Of a stretch of DNA of 64,000 nucleotides, positions 1 to 10,266 are shown in pieces; position 1 is the stretch's first letter; every line of letters starts with the position of its first letter. Made by a program: the position numbers and the translations under genes. This stretch comes from Cryptomeria japonica (taxonomy: Eukaryota > Streptophyta > Pinopsida > Cupressales > Cupressaceae), in assembly GCF_030272615.1 (NCBI RefSeq), contig NC_081406.1:398860939-398924938 (forward strand). Direction: 5' to 3'. The notes beneath the pieces are model-generated. The model was not told the DNA's origin and did no database searches. It saw only the letters and a list, made by a program, of their open reading frames with translations.

Positions 1-160
1 CTCAACTTAGGGACTTTACCGATTGAGAAATAAACCATTACAACCCTAATAGCCTCCTTGGTTATTGTGTGAGTCCTCTCCAGATACATATTTTCGCCGT
101 GGACTCGACTCAAAATTATTCTTATGTGTTCATCCTCAAAGTCTTCAAGAAAGTAGATAG
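1..160 (-). pseudogene. Element B second ORF, fragment left of the A insertion
   Basis: Read on the minus strand, these bases continue the reading frame that ends abruptly at 8182. The translation includes the stretches EDEHIRIILSRVHGENMYL and THTITKEAI, which match the same gene in element C (about 17545-17700) and element A (about 3590-3700). The split is explained by insertion of element A at 161-8181. The rest of the gene lies left of the window. The protein has no assigned function; the motif LSRVH followed by ITKEAIHVVT is the best conserved part across the three copies. Homology to A and C is seen directly; membership of one element B is inferred from the continuous frame and the target duplication. 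Confidence 0.85.
156..160. repeat. Degraded target-site duplication of element A (pairs with 8182-8186)
   Basis: The five bases left of A are GATAG and the five right of A are GACAT, matching at three positions. Removing A and one copy restores the spacing and frame of the interrupted ORF relative to the uninterrupted copy in element C, so these are very likely the two copies of a 5-bp duplication that later mutated. Confidence 0.7.
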
Positions 161-1319
161 TGTTACTACTTATCAAGTTGCCATTAGTTTTTATATTCAA
201 AGTCATACTATATACTCTAGTCGGTTAACACTACTGAATCATGCAGTCGGTATACATAGAGAAGTTGATATGCACAGTCTAGTCGGTTACAGAAGAAAGC
301 AGTCACAGAACATAGTATACACCGAGCTGTCTACCGAGTATCTTTTTATGTCTACCGAGCAGCAAAGATGACACACCGAGTTGATATACACAGAGTGAAA
401 CATGTTACCAGATTCATTGAACCTGGACATGCATATGAAAACGTGTTACAAGATCGAGGAACATTTAACCGTTATCACATTGGAAATTGCACTAGAAGAT
501 TGTGTATGATTTTGAGATCAATCTAACCAATGAAATATTTTGTATAGTTATTCATTCAAGGAATCGTGTTTGTAAGATTGAAGTAATGAATTGAATCACT
601 GTCTTAAGAGATCTACTTATACAGCATGAGTTTATAGTTAAAGGTGTGTACATGAGTGTAAGAAGACTATTACAGAGACACAGAGGTCACCGAGAAGGTT
701 TTCAGACAACAGTCAAAGAACAGAGTAAATAGAAGGGTTTACAGAGTTACTAAATGGGTTACCGAGGTATTCTATAAGCAAGGTAATCTATTATGAGCAT
801 ATAGAATCTGCTATAACATTTCAGATGTAAAGTTGTAGATATTTGTAATGATTTTATTGTAATATTGTGAAGTTGTAAGAGAAACCTTTAACAGGGTAAA
901 AGACTCTAATCAAGTCTATAAATTATAAAGCCTCTAACCAAGTGCAACATTTAGATTAAATGTTGTAAAATCCGTTAGCAAGGTAGATCTAACAGATCTT
1001 GTTACTCCTAATAGGGTAAGCTATCATAAATAGCTAAATATGTAGCTCTAATCGAGCACTCTTTATTATTGCAGTAGTGAAGTTGTGGGTGCCATCCCCA
1101 CCGTAGTTTTTCTCTCTAACCAAGAGTTTCTGCGTAACCAAAATATATGTGTTATGGAGTGAATCATGTATAATTGTTATTTATTTGTTTTAACTTTATT
1201 TTATGTTACTGCACTATTCTGTTTATGCATAACAGTAAAGTTATTATTCAAGAAAAGTTTTGGAGTACTGATTCACCCCTCCCCTCTCAGTACATTAGCT
1301 TTCCATATTGGGCCTAACA
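161..1319 (+). repeat. 5' LTR of element A
   Basis: It matches 7038-8181 almost throughout. It begins TGTTACTACT and ends GGGCCTAACA. The right part has the copia-like run of short AAC/AGGTAA-type phrases, then CCATCCCCACCGTAGTTTTTC, a GTGTTATGG segment and a pyrimidine block (CACCCCTCCCCTCTCAG) near the end. A possible TATA element is CTATAAATTA near 918-927. It carries about 16 extra bases near 380-395 relative to the 3' copy. Confidence 0.92.
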
Positions 1320-1334
1320 ATTGGTATCAAAGCT
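1320..1334 (+). other. Primer binding site of element A (tRNA-iMet type)
   Basis: ATTGGTATCAAAGCT directly follows the LTR end. TGGTATCAGAGC is the usual plant initiator-Met primer site; this one differs by one base (A for G). Confidence 0.85.
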
Positions 1335-1381
1335 TGAATCTTGGAAAAGGGTTTAACTACCTAAAGAGAAAGATCTTATGA

Positions 1382-2734
1382 ATGGAAGGCTACAAACAAT
1401 CTTGGAGGATTGTGTATCTGCAAGAAGAGCTGGATCATGCTAATCAAGTGATTGCAGACATGCAAAGGCAAATGCAAAAATCTCTGAAAGTAAGAAGAAG
1501 ATTATTTGATGATTTGCAGGACTCTCAAGAATTAGTGGAACAAATTGAGACATCATCTGAGAACAGAATAACTAAAGAGACTGGAGAAATGATTGGAGTA
1601 TTGAAAGAAAAGAACAAAGCACTGGCTGATCAACTAAAAGCAATGAAAAGAGAACATGAACATTTCAGCACACAAATGACTGAAAATCTAGATGCATTAA
1701 GGACAACTAAGGATAAAGCAAGAGATCTAGAAAGAGAGAAACAACAACTTGAACTCTTAGTATCTAATAAGAATGATGAAATCACAAGGTTGACTAGAAT
1801 TCAACAAAACCTATCAGATCAATTAGGTTATGCACATCATGAAGCAATTCTGAAGAATGATGAAAATCAAGCATTGAAACTTGAAGTATCAAGGTTGACC
1901 AATGAACTTGAAACAGAGAAGAAATCCAAAGAAACATTGAAGAAGATTTATGAAGCATCAAAGATGTTGGATGAGCAATTGAGTACAAGAAGACCCAACA
2001 GAGATGCAGGACTCAGTTACACAGGAAAAGACTCTACCGAGAAAGGAATTCATACTACCGAGAGAGGGGAATCATCAAAGCAAGATGGAAACAGGAATAA
2101 CATCAAAATAAAGAAGCCTATTTGCTACTACTGTAGAAATCAAGGTCATACTGCCAACATGTGCCAAATCAGAAAAGGTAAGCAACCGAATGTCACTAAG
2201 TCCAATGGTTATTGTTACAATTGCAATAAATATGGTCACACATTTAACCAATATAGGACAAAGTTTGTTAAAAACTATCAGAAGGCAAAATACAAAGGGT
2301 TTTGTAGAAACTACAATAGATATGGACATAGTACTGAGAAGTGCTGGCTTAAGCAAAAGAACTACACGTGGTCTGCACACCAAGCAAACACTAGAGGTTA
2401 CCGAACTCACATAGATCCTTACCGACAATATGCAGCAGTACCATGGGATTACAATACAAGGATATGGTGTGAATGTTATGGAAGATATGGACATATTAGT
2501 GCTAACTATTTTATAAGGTTTGGAATGAACAACCGAAGATCATGGAGAAATCCTGGTATGGCATGTTTTCATTGTCACAAAGTTCGACACTTGGCTGGAG
2601 ATTGCAGAGATCAACCTAGAAAAGACACTGAAGAAATCAAAGAAAAATTAAAGATGATTTGGAAAAAGAAGGAAATTGTGTCAAATGAAGAAAGCACCTT
2701 ACCTATCGATTTAGGTGCACCTTTTCCAAATTAA
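1382..2734 (+). CDS. Gag-like coiled-coil protein with five zinc knuckles (intact, 450 aa)
   Basis: This is the only long intact element gene in the window. Residues 1 to about 205 are rich in Glu, Lys, Gln and Leu with heptad-like spacing and should form a coiled coil. Residues about 245-435 hold five knuckles of the CX2CX4HX4C type. The first (CYYCRNQGHTANMC) and last (CFHCHKVRHLAGDC) are complete; the middle three (CYNCNKYGHTFNQY, CRNYNRYGHSTEKC, CECYGRYGHISANY) have Tyr where Cys is expected. The tail ends with a charged stretch. The start is the first ATG after the primer site, 62 bases past the LTR. CCHC knuckles bind nucleic acid in retroelement Gag proteins. No typical copia Gag N-terminal domain was recognised, so a capsid role is inferred only from position and knuckles. 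B and C carry decayed relatives. Confidence 0.85.
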   Translation: MEGYKQSWRIVYLQEELDHANQVIADMQRQMQKSLKVRRRLFDDLQDSQELVEQIETSSENRITKETGEMIGVLKEKNKALADQLKAMKREHEHFSTQMTENLDALRTTKDKARDLEREKQQLELLVSNKNDEITRLTRIQQNLSDQLGYAHHEAILKNDENQALKLEVSRLTNELETEKKSKETLKKIYEASKMLDEQLSTRRPNRDAGLSYTGKDSTEKGIHTTERGESSKQDGNRNNIKIKKPICYYCRNQGHTANMCQIRKGKQPNVTKSNGYCYNCNKYGHTFNQYRTKFVKNYQKAKYKGFCRNYNRYGHSTEKCWLKQKNYTWSAHQANTRGYRTHIDPYRQYAAVPWDYNTRIWCECYGRYGHISANYFIRFGMNNRRSWRNPGMACFHCHKVRHLAGDCRDQPRKDTEEIKEKLKMIWKKKEIVSNEESTLPIDLGAPFPN

Positions 2735-3280
2735 TTAGTAAAGGTATTAAGGGATTGCATTCTCTGAAGGTTAAAATCAAAACAATTCCTATTCTATTAT
2801 GTACTAAATTCAAAATCTGCATAGTTAAGACGCATTAGTAAGTTTGAAGTTCTATCAAAAGTACTTTACAAGAAACCTGTCAAGTCGGTGAATACAAGAA
2901 GTCTGTCAAGTCGGTAAATGAAGGAAATTTGGTTACTCGGTTAAAACAAAAAAAGAGAGTAAATTGGTTAAAGGTGAACCGAGTGCATTTAATGTTTTTG
3001 ACCTAACCCACACGGAGCCCGATAAGGTATTTTGTGTACTTAAAAGTATTTTCGTGATCATTTACACTTACCAAGTTTTTGAAAGAGCAGAGCAGAGCGA
3101 TTCCAAGGTGATCAAACCTCATTCAAAGCGAATTCAAGGTATTTACATCAAATCTCATCACACTGTTAAGCTAGCTTACTGATCTTATCAAATTGTTATT
3201 ATCTACTGAGTGTGAAGCATCTATCATTTGAAATTCTGAAACCCTAAGGACTCTTTACTAGTTTTTACCTGAAATCTTAA
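2735..3280 (+). other. Spacer between the two ORFs of element A
   Basis: No supported coding content. It contains a short near-duplication (AAGTCTGTCAAGTCGGT-like phrases near 2877-2920). A second start or an internal promoter cannot be told from the sequence. Element C has a spacer of similar size at 16740-17272. Confidence 0.6.
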
Positions 3281-6200
3281 ATGGTGCCCAAGATCCAAGA
3301 TCCCATAGTTGTCAAGAATGTAGAGAAGCCCTCACTGAAATATTCTTTGACTCCTAAAGTTGCCTCTGAATCGGATGACAAAACCATCATTTCACTCATC
3401 CCAGATCGAGTCTTGTTAATCGAAGATGTGAGATTCTTCACCAAATGCCATGTTGAAGAATGCGGTCATGTTGAAATCAGAGACACCTATGATGAATTAT
3501 GTATTGATGGTGTATTAAACAACAAGTATGAACACATCAAAATCAAAGGATTGATTGAAGCCCTAACCTATCCTCGTGTGTTCAAGCCCCAATGGGTCAA
3601 GTTTGTTCTGAGTAGAGTTCATGATGATTTCATGTGGCTAGAAGAGCAACCATTTAAAATCACCAAGGAAATCATTCATGTGATCACCGGTTACCCTATC
3701 TATGATCATGCACGAGCTCAAAAGATGATATCACAGAAGGAATTGATCAGTTTAACCGGAGTAGAATCTGATTACAGAGGACTGAAACTGAACAATGTCA
3801 TTGATGCAGAACTTAAGTTTGCCATTAGAGTAATTGGTTACTATTTCTTCCAATCAACAAGGGAAAATAGTGTACCCTATGCCGTAGTTGACATAGCTTA
3901 TAAAATTATGAAAAAGGGAATGAAAATTGACTTATGTGAAGTGTTACTAAAGAACTTGTTTGAGAATCTAAACACAATAAGGAAGCCGAAGAAGAACAAC
4001 TTGGCAAATACTCTAAAGTTTGGTTCACTTCTTGTATGCATGTTTTTCTACTTTGAAAAATTCTTTCCATCAGTTGGTAAAGTAGTTTGGGAACTACACC
4101 AACCAATCACCCATCAGATTAATGACTTCATCAAGAAGCTATGTGATAATTTCAATGATATAATGGATGATTACTTTAGTAAATTTCAAGAAGAAAATGT
4201 ACAACAGGTACCGGATTCCACCCCAGCTAGTGGAGAAATATAAAGATGACATATGCTTTGAGGTAGACACTGATTACTGTTATGTGAATGATGTGGAACC
4301 AAGAACTCAATCTTTGCCACCTATGGGTTATGAGATTGACTTTGACATCACACAACAGCAAATTGATGCATTTCTTACATTACCAAGGCATGCTACCGAG
4401 TTGAGGTATGGAACCTATGAAGAAGTGAAGGGAAAAGTAAAAATGAGCATTGTAGTACCCAAAGCTACAAGAAAAGCAACAAAGATGATAAAGGTTTTAA
4501 CGGAGAAATTCGGAGAAGATTCTTCCTCCACACCTGTCAAAGGCACTCTTGCCATCACCAAAGAGGAATCAGAAGCTCAAGAGGCAGCTATAACACTGAG
4601 CACTAAATTGCCTAAGGGTAAAGTGTTAAAAAGAAAGAAACAGGACACTTCAAAGGCTCTACCAACTCCTCCAACAAAGAGACCTAATACAAGAGCATCT
4701 GCAACATCACCGAGTAAGAAACAAAAGAGTGTTACTGCTCCCAAGGTAACAAAGACATACAAGAAATCTACTTGGAGACTCATTTTGGCAAAAGAGTCTA
4801 GTGATATAGAATTTGAAGATGCAAACAAATTCCAGATTGTCAAGAGCAAGAAGGTAAATATACATAGTGTTGAAAACTTCTGTGCCAATCTGAAAGAATA
4901 TGGCAGATTTGGTTCATTTAGATATGTCAAGTATGAAACTAGAAATAATGATGAGAAGAGACAAATTGAAGAAGCTGTCATCTGCAGACTTCTAAAGTTT
5001 CGGTTAGCTCCATTGGAACTAGTAAAGTCACTTCCAAATGAACTTTACTTGCATATTGATAATAGGTGGAAGTATGCAATGGACTCAGAGAAACAAATTA
5101 GAGAAAGAAGTCTAGTCCATCTATTTCCTGATATGTCAGTAGCCGAAATAAAGGAACATTTGACAACCTACAATAAAAAATTTCTTGTCAAATAGAGAGC
5201 CTTAAAACTGATGAATGGGCTATATATTGACGTAGAAAATGAGACAAAAGCAAAATGGCAGGAAATCTTCAAAATTAAGGATGTCGGTGAACAATCTACA
5301 GTTGAAATCATTGATGTCACTGAGCATGATCTTGATGTCACCGAGCAAGGTCTTGATGCTACCGAACAAGACCCGACTGACACTATTCAAATAGATGAAG
5401 ATGTCATGGATACAGAGGAACTGGAGCAAGAAATGATAGAAGGCACTACATATGAAAAGCTTGTATCTAGTGAATCCGTTTTAGAACAAGTTCAGCCTTA
5501 TCCACCGATCACTCAACCTGTCTCTACCGAAGTTCCTCAAGATACAGCATAAGGCATTGAAGGTCACAAGTCTACAACAGGAGAAGATACTACTCAAGAA
5601 CAAACCTCTCAAGCACCTTCGAGCACTGAAAATGTTGCAGCTGAGACACCCAGTACCGAGACACCAAAAGACACCACAGCGGCTATAGGAACTAACCAAA
5701 GTGTTGTCTCTATCGAGCAACCTACCAAGGGTCAGCAAGCCTCTCAAGCTATTGTCTTGCTCCAACCAACCAAAGGTAAAGAGAAGAAGGTGAAAAAACA
5801 TAGTTTCAAAGTTGATTTATCTAAACCAATAGTGTTGCCCAATGTGGATATATCAAAATTAAAGGGGCAAGCACTCATTGATTTTGGTGAACTATGCAAA
5901 GCAAAGGCCGAACAAGAAAAATAGATGGCCATACAAAAGAAGAATAAAGTACTTTAGAAGGTGAAGACACTACTATCAGATATGCTACCTACAGCTACAG
6001 TGTCAACCGATGCAGCCATCCACATTCAACAAGATGAACTTCTTAATCAAATAGAAACATCTGGAGTTGATGCATCTGAGTATTTGAGCAAGCTAAAAGA
6101 CAAGGAGCTTACTGCAAAAATGATAGGAGAGGTACAGAAAGCTCTAGCTATTGGCAAAGTCAAACTTGTCAAATTCATTGCTGAGTTGTCCCCTCAACTC

Positions 6201-6665
6201 AAGCACATTCTTTATTTATTTCAAAAACTCTGTACATTTTCTATATTCATTAAAGACATTAAGAATAAAACTAATGTAATTGCGAAAGAGATCAACGATC
6301 TCTCAAATAAGTTGACCCCAGAGCCCAATTCAGTTCAAAATTTTTATACCAAGCTTCAACAGCTCATGGCTCAACAATTGGAACTAAGAAATGAAAAACA
6401 CAAGATTAGGATGGATATAATGACACTCCAGACATTATTCCTTCCTCATCTTTCATCCGTCCAAGAACAGATTAACTGAGCTACACACCTATCTACTACA
6501 CAAGAGGGAAGCACTCTTGATGGCTTAATATCACTATTGGCTGATATTCAAGCAAAAAATTCTTTAATGGAAAGTGTAAAAGATGCACTCTCTGTCGCTC
6601 TCATCGACGCCCGGAACAAGCACAAATCCATTTTTGACCAGTTACCACCCCCAGATGGAAATTAA
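3281..6665 (+). pseudogene. Second ORF of element A (about 1,128 codons, broken)
   Basis: It begins at ATG 3281 and runs in one frame to about 4186. Element C reads straight through at the matching place, whereas A has one extra C at about 4187, which shifts the frame; the second frame then carries on to TAA at 6663-6665. In-frame stops occur at 5193, 5550, near 5920 and 5955, and at 6477. The N-terminal third is the conserved part (RVHDDFMWLEEQPFKITKEI; later FYFEKFFPSVG). The middle is Lys- and Pro-rich (about 4480-4800). The end, about 5960-6660, is Leu/Gln/Glu-rich and looks helical. No catalytic motif of protease, polymerase, integrase or a DDE transposase is visible. Function is unknown. 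The N-terminal phrase is of the kind seen in plant retroelement accessory proteins, but I cannot name a family with confidence. Confidence 0.75.
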
Positions 6666-7037
6666 TGTTTTTGATGTTTGTCAAAAAGGGGGAGTGATAC
6701 AATATATTTGGGAAGTGAGATATATTTGGGGAGTAATATAGTTTTGGTGATACATTTTTAATATAGTATTCAGAGTATAGTATACAGGGGGAGTATACCA
6801 AGCAGAGTATGCAGAGTATCCGAGGACAATAAGCAGAGCACACAAGCACATAACTGAGGATGTAAAGTTAGAGTTATGTACAATATAATGATAAGGGGAG
6901 TATATCTAAATATACTATTTTATTGACTATTGTATATACTATCAAGTATAGTCATTTTGCAAAGTATATAGATTTTTGAGTTATGACTTTGAAAGTAGTT
7001 TTTGTCAAACATCTCAACTCATGTCAAAAGGGGAGAT
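6666..7037 (+). other. 3' region of element A with polypurine tract
   Basis: It holds short repeats of a TATAGT/GTATAC kind and several GGGGGAGT or GGGGAGTAT phrases (6700-6720, 6787-6797, 6895-6903). The tract AAAAGGGGAGA at 7026-7036 directly precedes the right LTR and is the likely plus-strand primer. Several purine phrases before the final tract are also a feature of copia element F. Confidence 0.8.
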
Positions 7038-8181
7038 TGTTACTACTTATAAAGTTGCCATTAGTTTTTATATTCAAAGTCATACTATATACTCTAGTTG
7101 GTTAACACTACCGAATCATGCAGTCGGTATACACAGAGACGTCGGTATGCACAGTCTAGTCGGTTACAGAAGAAATCAGTCATAGAATGCAGTATACACC
7201 AAGCTGTCTACTGAGTATCTTTTTATGTCTACCGAGCAGAAAAGATGACACACCGAGTGAAATGTGTTACCAGATTCATTGAACCTGGACATGCATATGA
7301 AAGCATGTTACAAGATCGAGGCACATCTCACCGTTATCACATTGGAAATTGCACTAGAAGATTGTGTATGATTTTGAGATCAATCTAACCAATGAAATAT
7401 TTTGTATAGTTATTCATTCAAGGAATCATGTTGTTAAGATCGAAGAAATGAATTGGATCACCGTCTTAAGAGATCTACTTATACAGCATGAGTTTAGAGT
7501 TAAAGGTGTGTGCATGAGTGTAAGAAGACTTTTACAGAGACATAGAGGTCAATGAGAAGGTTTGCAGAGAACAGTCGAAGAATAGAGTAAATAGAAGGGT
7601 TTACAGAGTTACTATATGGGTTACCGAGGTATGCTATAAGCAAGGTAATCTATTCTGAGCACATAGAATCTGCTATAACATTTTAGATGTAAAGTTGCAG
7701 ATATTTGTAATGATTTTATTATAATATTGTGAAGTTGTAAGAGAAACCTTTAACATGGTAAAAGACTCTAATCAAGTCTATAAATTGTAAAGCCTCTAAC
7801 CAGGTGCAACATTTAGATTAAATGTTGTAAAATCCTTTAGCAAGGTAGATCTAACAAATCTTGTTACTCCTAACAAGGTAAACTATCAGAAATAGCTAAA
7901 TATGTAGCTCTAACTGGGCACTCTTTATTATTGCAGTAGTGAAGTTGTGGTTGCCATCCCCACCGCAGTTTTTCTCTCTAACCAAGAGTTTCTGCATAAC
8001 CAAAATATATGTGTTATGGAGTGAATCATGTATAATTGTTATCTATTTGTTTTAACTTTATTTTATGTTACTGCACTATTCTGTTTATGCATAACAGTAA
8101 AGTTATTATTCAAGAAAAGTTTTGGAGTACTGATTCACCCCTCCCCTCTCAGTACATTAGCTTTCCATATTGGGCCTAACA
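7038..8181 (+). repeat. 3' LTR of element A
   Basis: It matches 161-1319 from TGTTACTACT to GGGCCTAACA. It is followed by minus-strand sequence of element B, which fixes its right end at 8181. Confidence 0.92.
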
Positions 8182-8454
8182 GACATCATTATGAAAGACT
8201 TTTTCATAAACCCTAGCATATTTAGCTTCAATATTTCCATCCTTATTACAGAGTGATTTCAGCTGAGTAAAGATATGAAGAGTTCCCAAATCTTCAATTT
8301 TGAAATCTATATAGCTGGACAAATCACCTTTGACTATGACTCCACTTGGGACTTGCAACAATGCATTATAAGACATAATTTCATCTGACTTTAGAGCTTC
8401 CTTAGGCTCAGAAGTGATCATCAACCTCCCTACAGACTTAGCTGTAGATTCCAT
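8182..8454 (-). pseudogene. Element B second ORF, N-terminal fragment
   Basis: The minus-strand frame begins at ATG 8454. It shares the phrases SYNALLQVPSGVIVKGDLSS and YIDFKIEDLGTLHIFTQLKS with element C (17340-17480), and ends at the A insertion after VYEKVFHND. The open frame extends upstream to 8652, but that part has no match in C and is probably not coding. The fragment continues at 160-1. Function unknown. Confidence 0.8.
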
Positions 8455-8908
8455 TCTAGATAAACAAGTTTCGAGGTGGTATACAAGGAAATACCTAGAA
8501 TTTTGCACGTCACTTCGATTCCCGATTGGACTGATCAAGTGCACTCCCGTTCGCTTCTTTGTAGCTTTTGATTCAACTTGATTTCTCTTAATCATGAAGA
8601 AATTCACCAATTCGCACCAAGACAATCTTGCTCTGCTCTGCAATTGCTTCAATTTCTTTTTTTTGAAAGAGTTAGGGTAAAAATGATAAGGTAAAACTTG
8701 TTTTATCCTTTTTACGAACTGTAATAAATGCTCATAATTTTATGTTAAAAACCCTAATTTCACCGCTTAAGTGAAATACTGGTTTATTAACACGTCAGCA
8801 CAAAGTTACCAAAATTCAAAATTCAAAAAGATTCTTTCTCGCTCATTCTACAAAAAGGGTCTGAAATATGTTTTACCATTACGCTCCCCTTTGCCATTTT
8901 AGATAGGC
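8455..8908 (-). other. Spacer between the two ORFs of element B
   Basis: About 450 bases with no supported gene, at the same place and of similar size to the spacers in A and C. It is AT-rich. Confidence 0.55.
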
Positions 8909-10204
8909 TTAAGTCACCAATGTTGGACTCTCTTCACTGGGTGAAGAAGTGATTTCTTCTACAGGAAATTCTTCACTTTTCTTCTTCCAAGTCCAGTTCA
9001 TATCTTCTCTTGTTTCCTCAATATCAATTTTCTGCTTGTCTTTCTGATCCTTAGTAGAGTTGACCGGTTTGCTGTTTCTGGTTCTGCAAAACTTTGCTAG
9101 GTACCGCAGTTTGTTGCAGTGGTAACAGACCATACCAGATGATCTCTAGGGTCTTGCATTTCCTCTTCCTATTCTTTTTCTACAATTTATAGCCACATGG
9201 TGAAGATTATTACAAAAGGTACAAACAACATTTGGTCCCTTTTCCATTTCGAATGGACTAAACTAGTTGCCATAGGATCTTTGCCAATTCATGTTTACCT
9301 GGTTATCAAAATTCCTTGTCCGGTTACCATATGGTTTACGATGCATGTGTGGTACAGGATTGTTTGATCCATATCTACACTCAATATGTTTATTCCCATA
9401 CATTCCACAAGTGTAGCAATGTCCTTCAAACTTTCTAGACACATACCTAGCATTAATATTGTAACTCACATTCATGTTAGGTTTGTTCCTACAAACATTT
9501 GCAGTATGACCAGGCTTATGGAAAACAAAGAAGGCATGTTTAAAGGCCTTCTTACCACTAGTCTTATTAACTTTTAAAGCATTTTTATTCTTTGGATAGT
9601 TGCTCTTTGTCCCAAAGGATTCACCTTTTTCAGCTGTATGAAAACCAAGTCTAGAGATATCACCCTTCATTCTCTGTGATTGAATTTGTTCTTCCAGCAT
9701 GGTAGAACTTTTGACAAACTTTTCTGGTTTCTCATTGGCTTCAGTAAGCTTATTGAAAAGATCCTCATTGTGCTTAGATGGATTCTCTTTCAAAGATGAT
9801 GCCAACTCAAGATCTGGCTTTAGGTTTTCCTTTTCTTCTATTTCAGCTATTAAGTCCTCATGCATAGTATATTTTTCCCATTTGATCTTTATGATTTCCT
9901 GATCTCTTACCTTGATAAGATCTTCAACAACTCTTCTTGCTTCCAGCTCCTAACTCATGCAGATAGTGAGACCTTCTAGTTATCTTCTTAAATTCAATTT
10001 CTCACCCTACAACTTTTCAACTTCTTCTGATAAAGTATCAATATTAGCTTCATATGAAGAACTATTCTCAGATATTTCTAACAGTTTTTTAGATAGCTCT
10101 CTCCTCTTGACTTGAGAAGCTTTCATTTTGCCCCTAAGGGATTCAACTTCTTTTCTACTAGCTTCTAGCTCTCTAACCATCTCAAAGTAGCTTCTGTCCC
10201 CCAT
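8909..10204 (-). pseudogene. Element B gag-like knuckle protein (about 430 codons, broken)
   Basis: It uses one minus-strand frame throughout, from ATG 10204 to the stop at 8909. The first 200 or so codons are coiled-coil-like (KRRELSKKLLEISENSSS closely matches element C). Four knuckles follow: FFVFHKPGHTANVC (first Cys lost), CYTCGMYGNKHIEC (His lost), CTFCNNLHHVAINC (complete) and CYHCNKLRYLAKFC (His to Tyr). In-frame stops lie near 10005, 9955 and 9150-9260. The role is presumed to be nucleic-acid binding, as in other Gag proteins. The gene begins about 50 bases after the primer site, as in A and C. Confidence 0.82.
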
Positions 10205-10252
10205 GGTAGTTTCAAGATTCCCTTCTAAGCTGTTAGGATTCAAATAAGTTAG

Positions 10253-10266
10253 GCTTTGATACCAAT
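10253..10266 (-). other. Primer binding site of element B
   Basis: The minus strand reads ATTGGTATCAAAGC immediately inside the LTR, the same iMet-type site (with the same A) as element A. Confidence 0.85.

Larger units (their letters stand above)
161..8181 (+). mobile_element. Element A: complete non-autonomous copia-like LTR retrotransposon with two ORFs
   Basis: It has direct LTRs at 161-1319 and 7038-8181, both beginning TGTTACTAC and ending CCTAACA. An iMet-type primer site follows the left LTR and a purine tract precedes the right LTR. The interior holds a zinc-knuckle ORF (1382-2734) and a long second ORF (3281-6665). No protease, integrase, reverse transcriptase or RNase H motif was found in any frame, so it should depend on enzymes supplied in trans. 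It is inserted into element B. The LTR copies differ at scattered sites and by one small indel, so the insertion is not recent. Structure is seen directly; dependence on copia machinery is inferred from the cis signals. Confidence 0.9.

Noticed and set aside
69-371. 100-codon plus-strand ORF at the left edge
   Set aside because: It crosses the boundary between element B and the LTR of A, so it is a chance frame.
1166-1381. ORF MYNCYLFVLTLFYV in the LTR of A (and again at 8028)
   Set aside because: It lies within LTR U5 and across the LTR/primer-site junction; hydrophobic by base composition only.
4180-4250. Programmed frameshift in ORF2 of A
   Set aside because: Element C reads through the same place without a shift, and A has one extra base; a later mutation is the simpler explanation.
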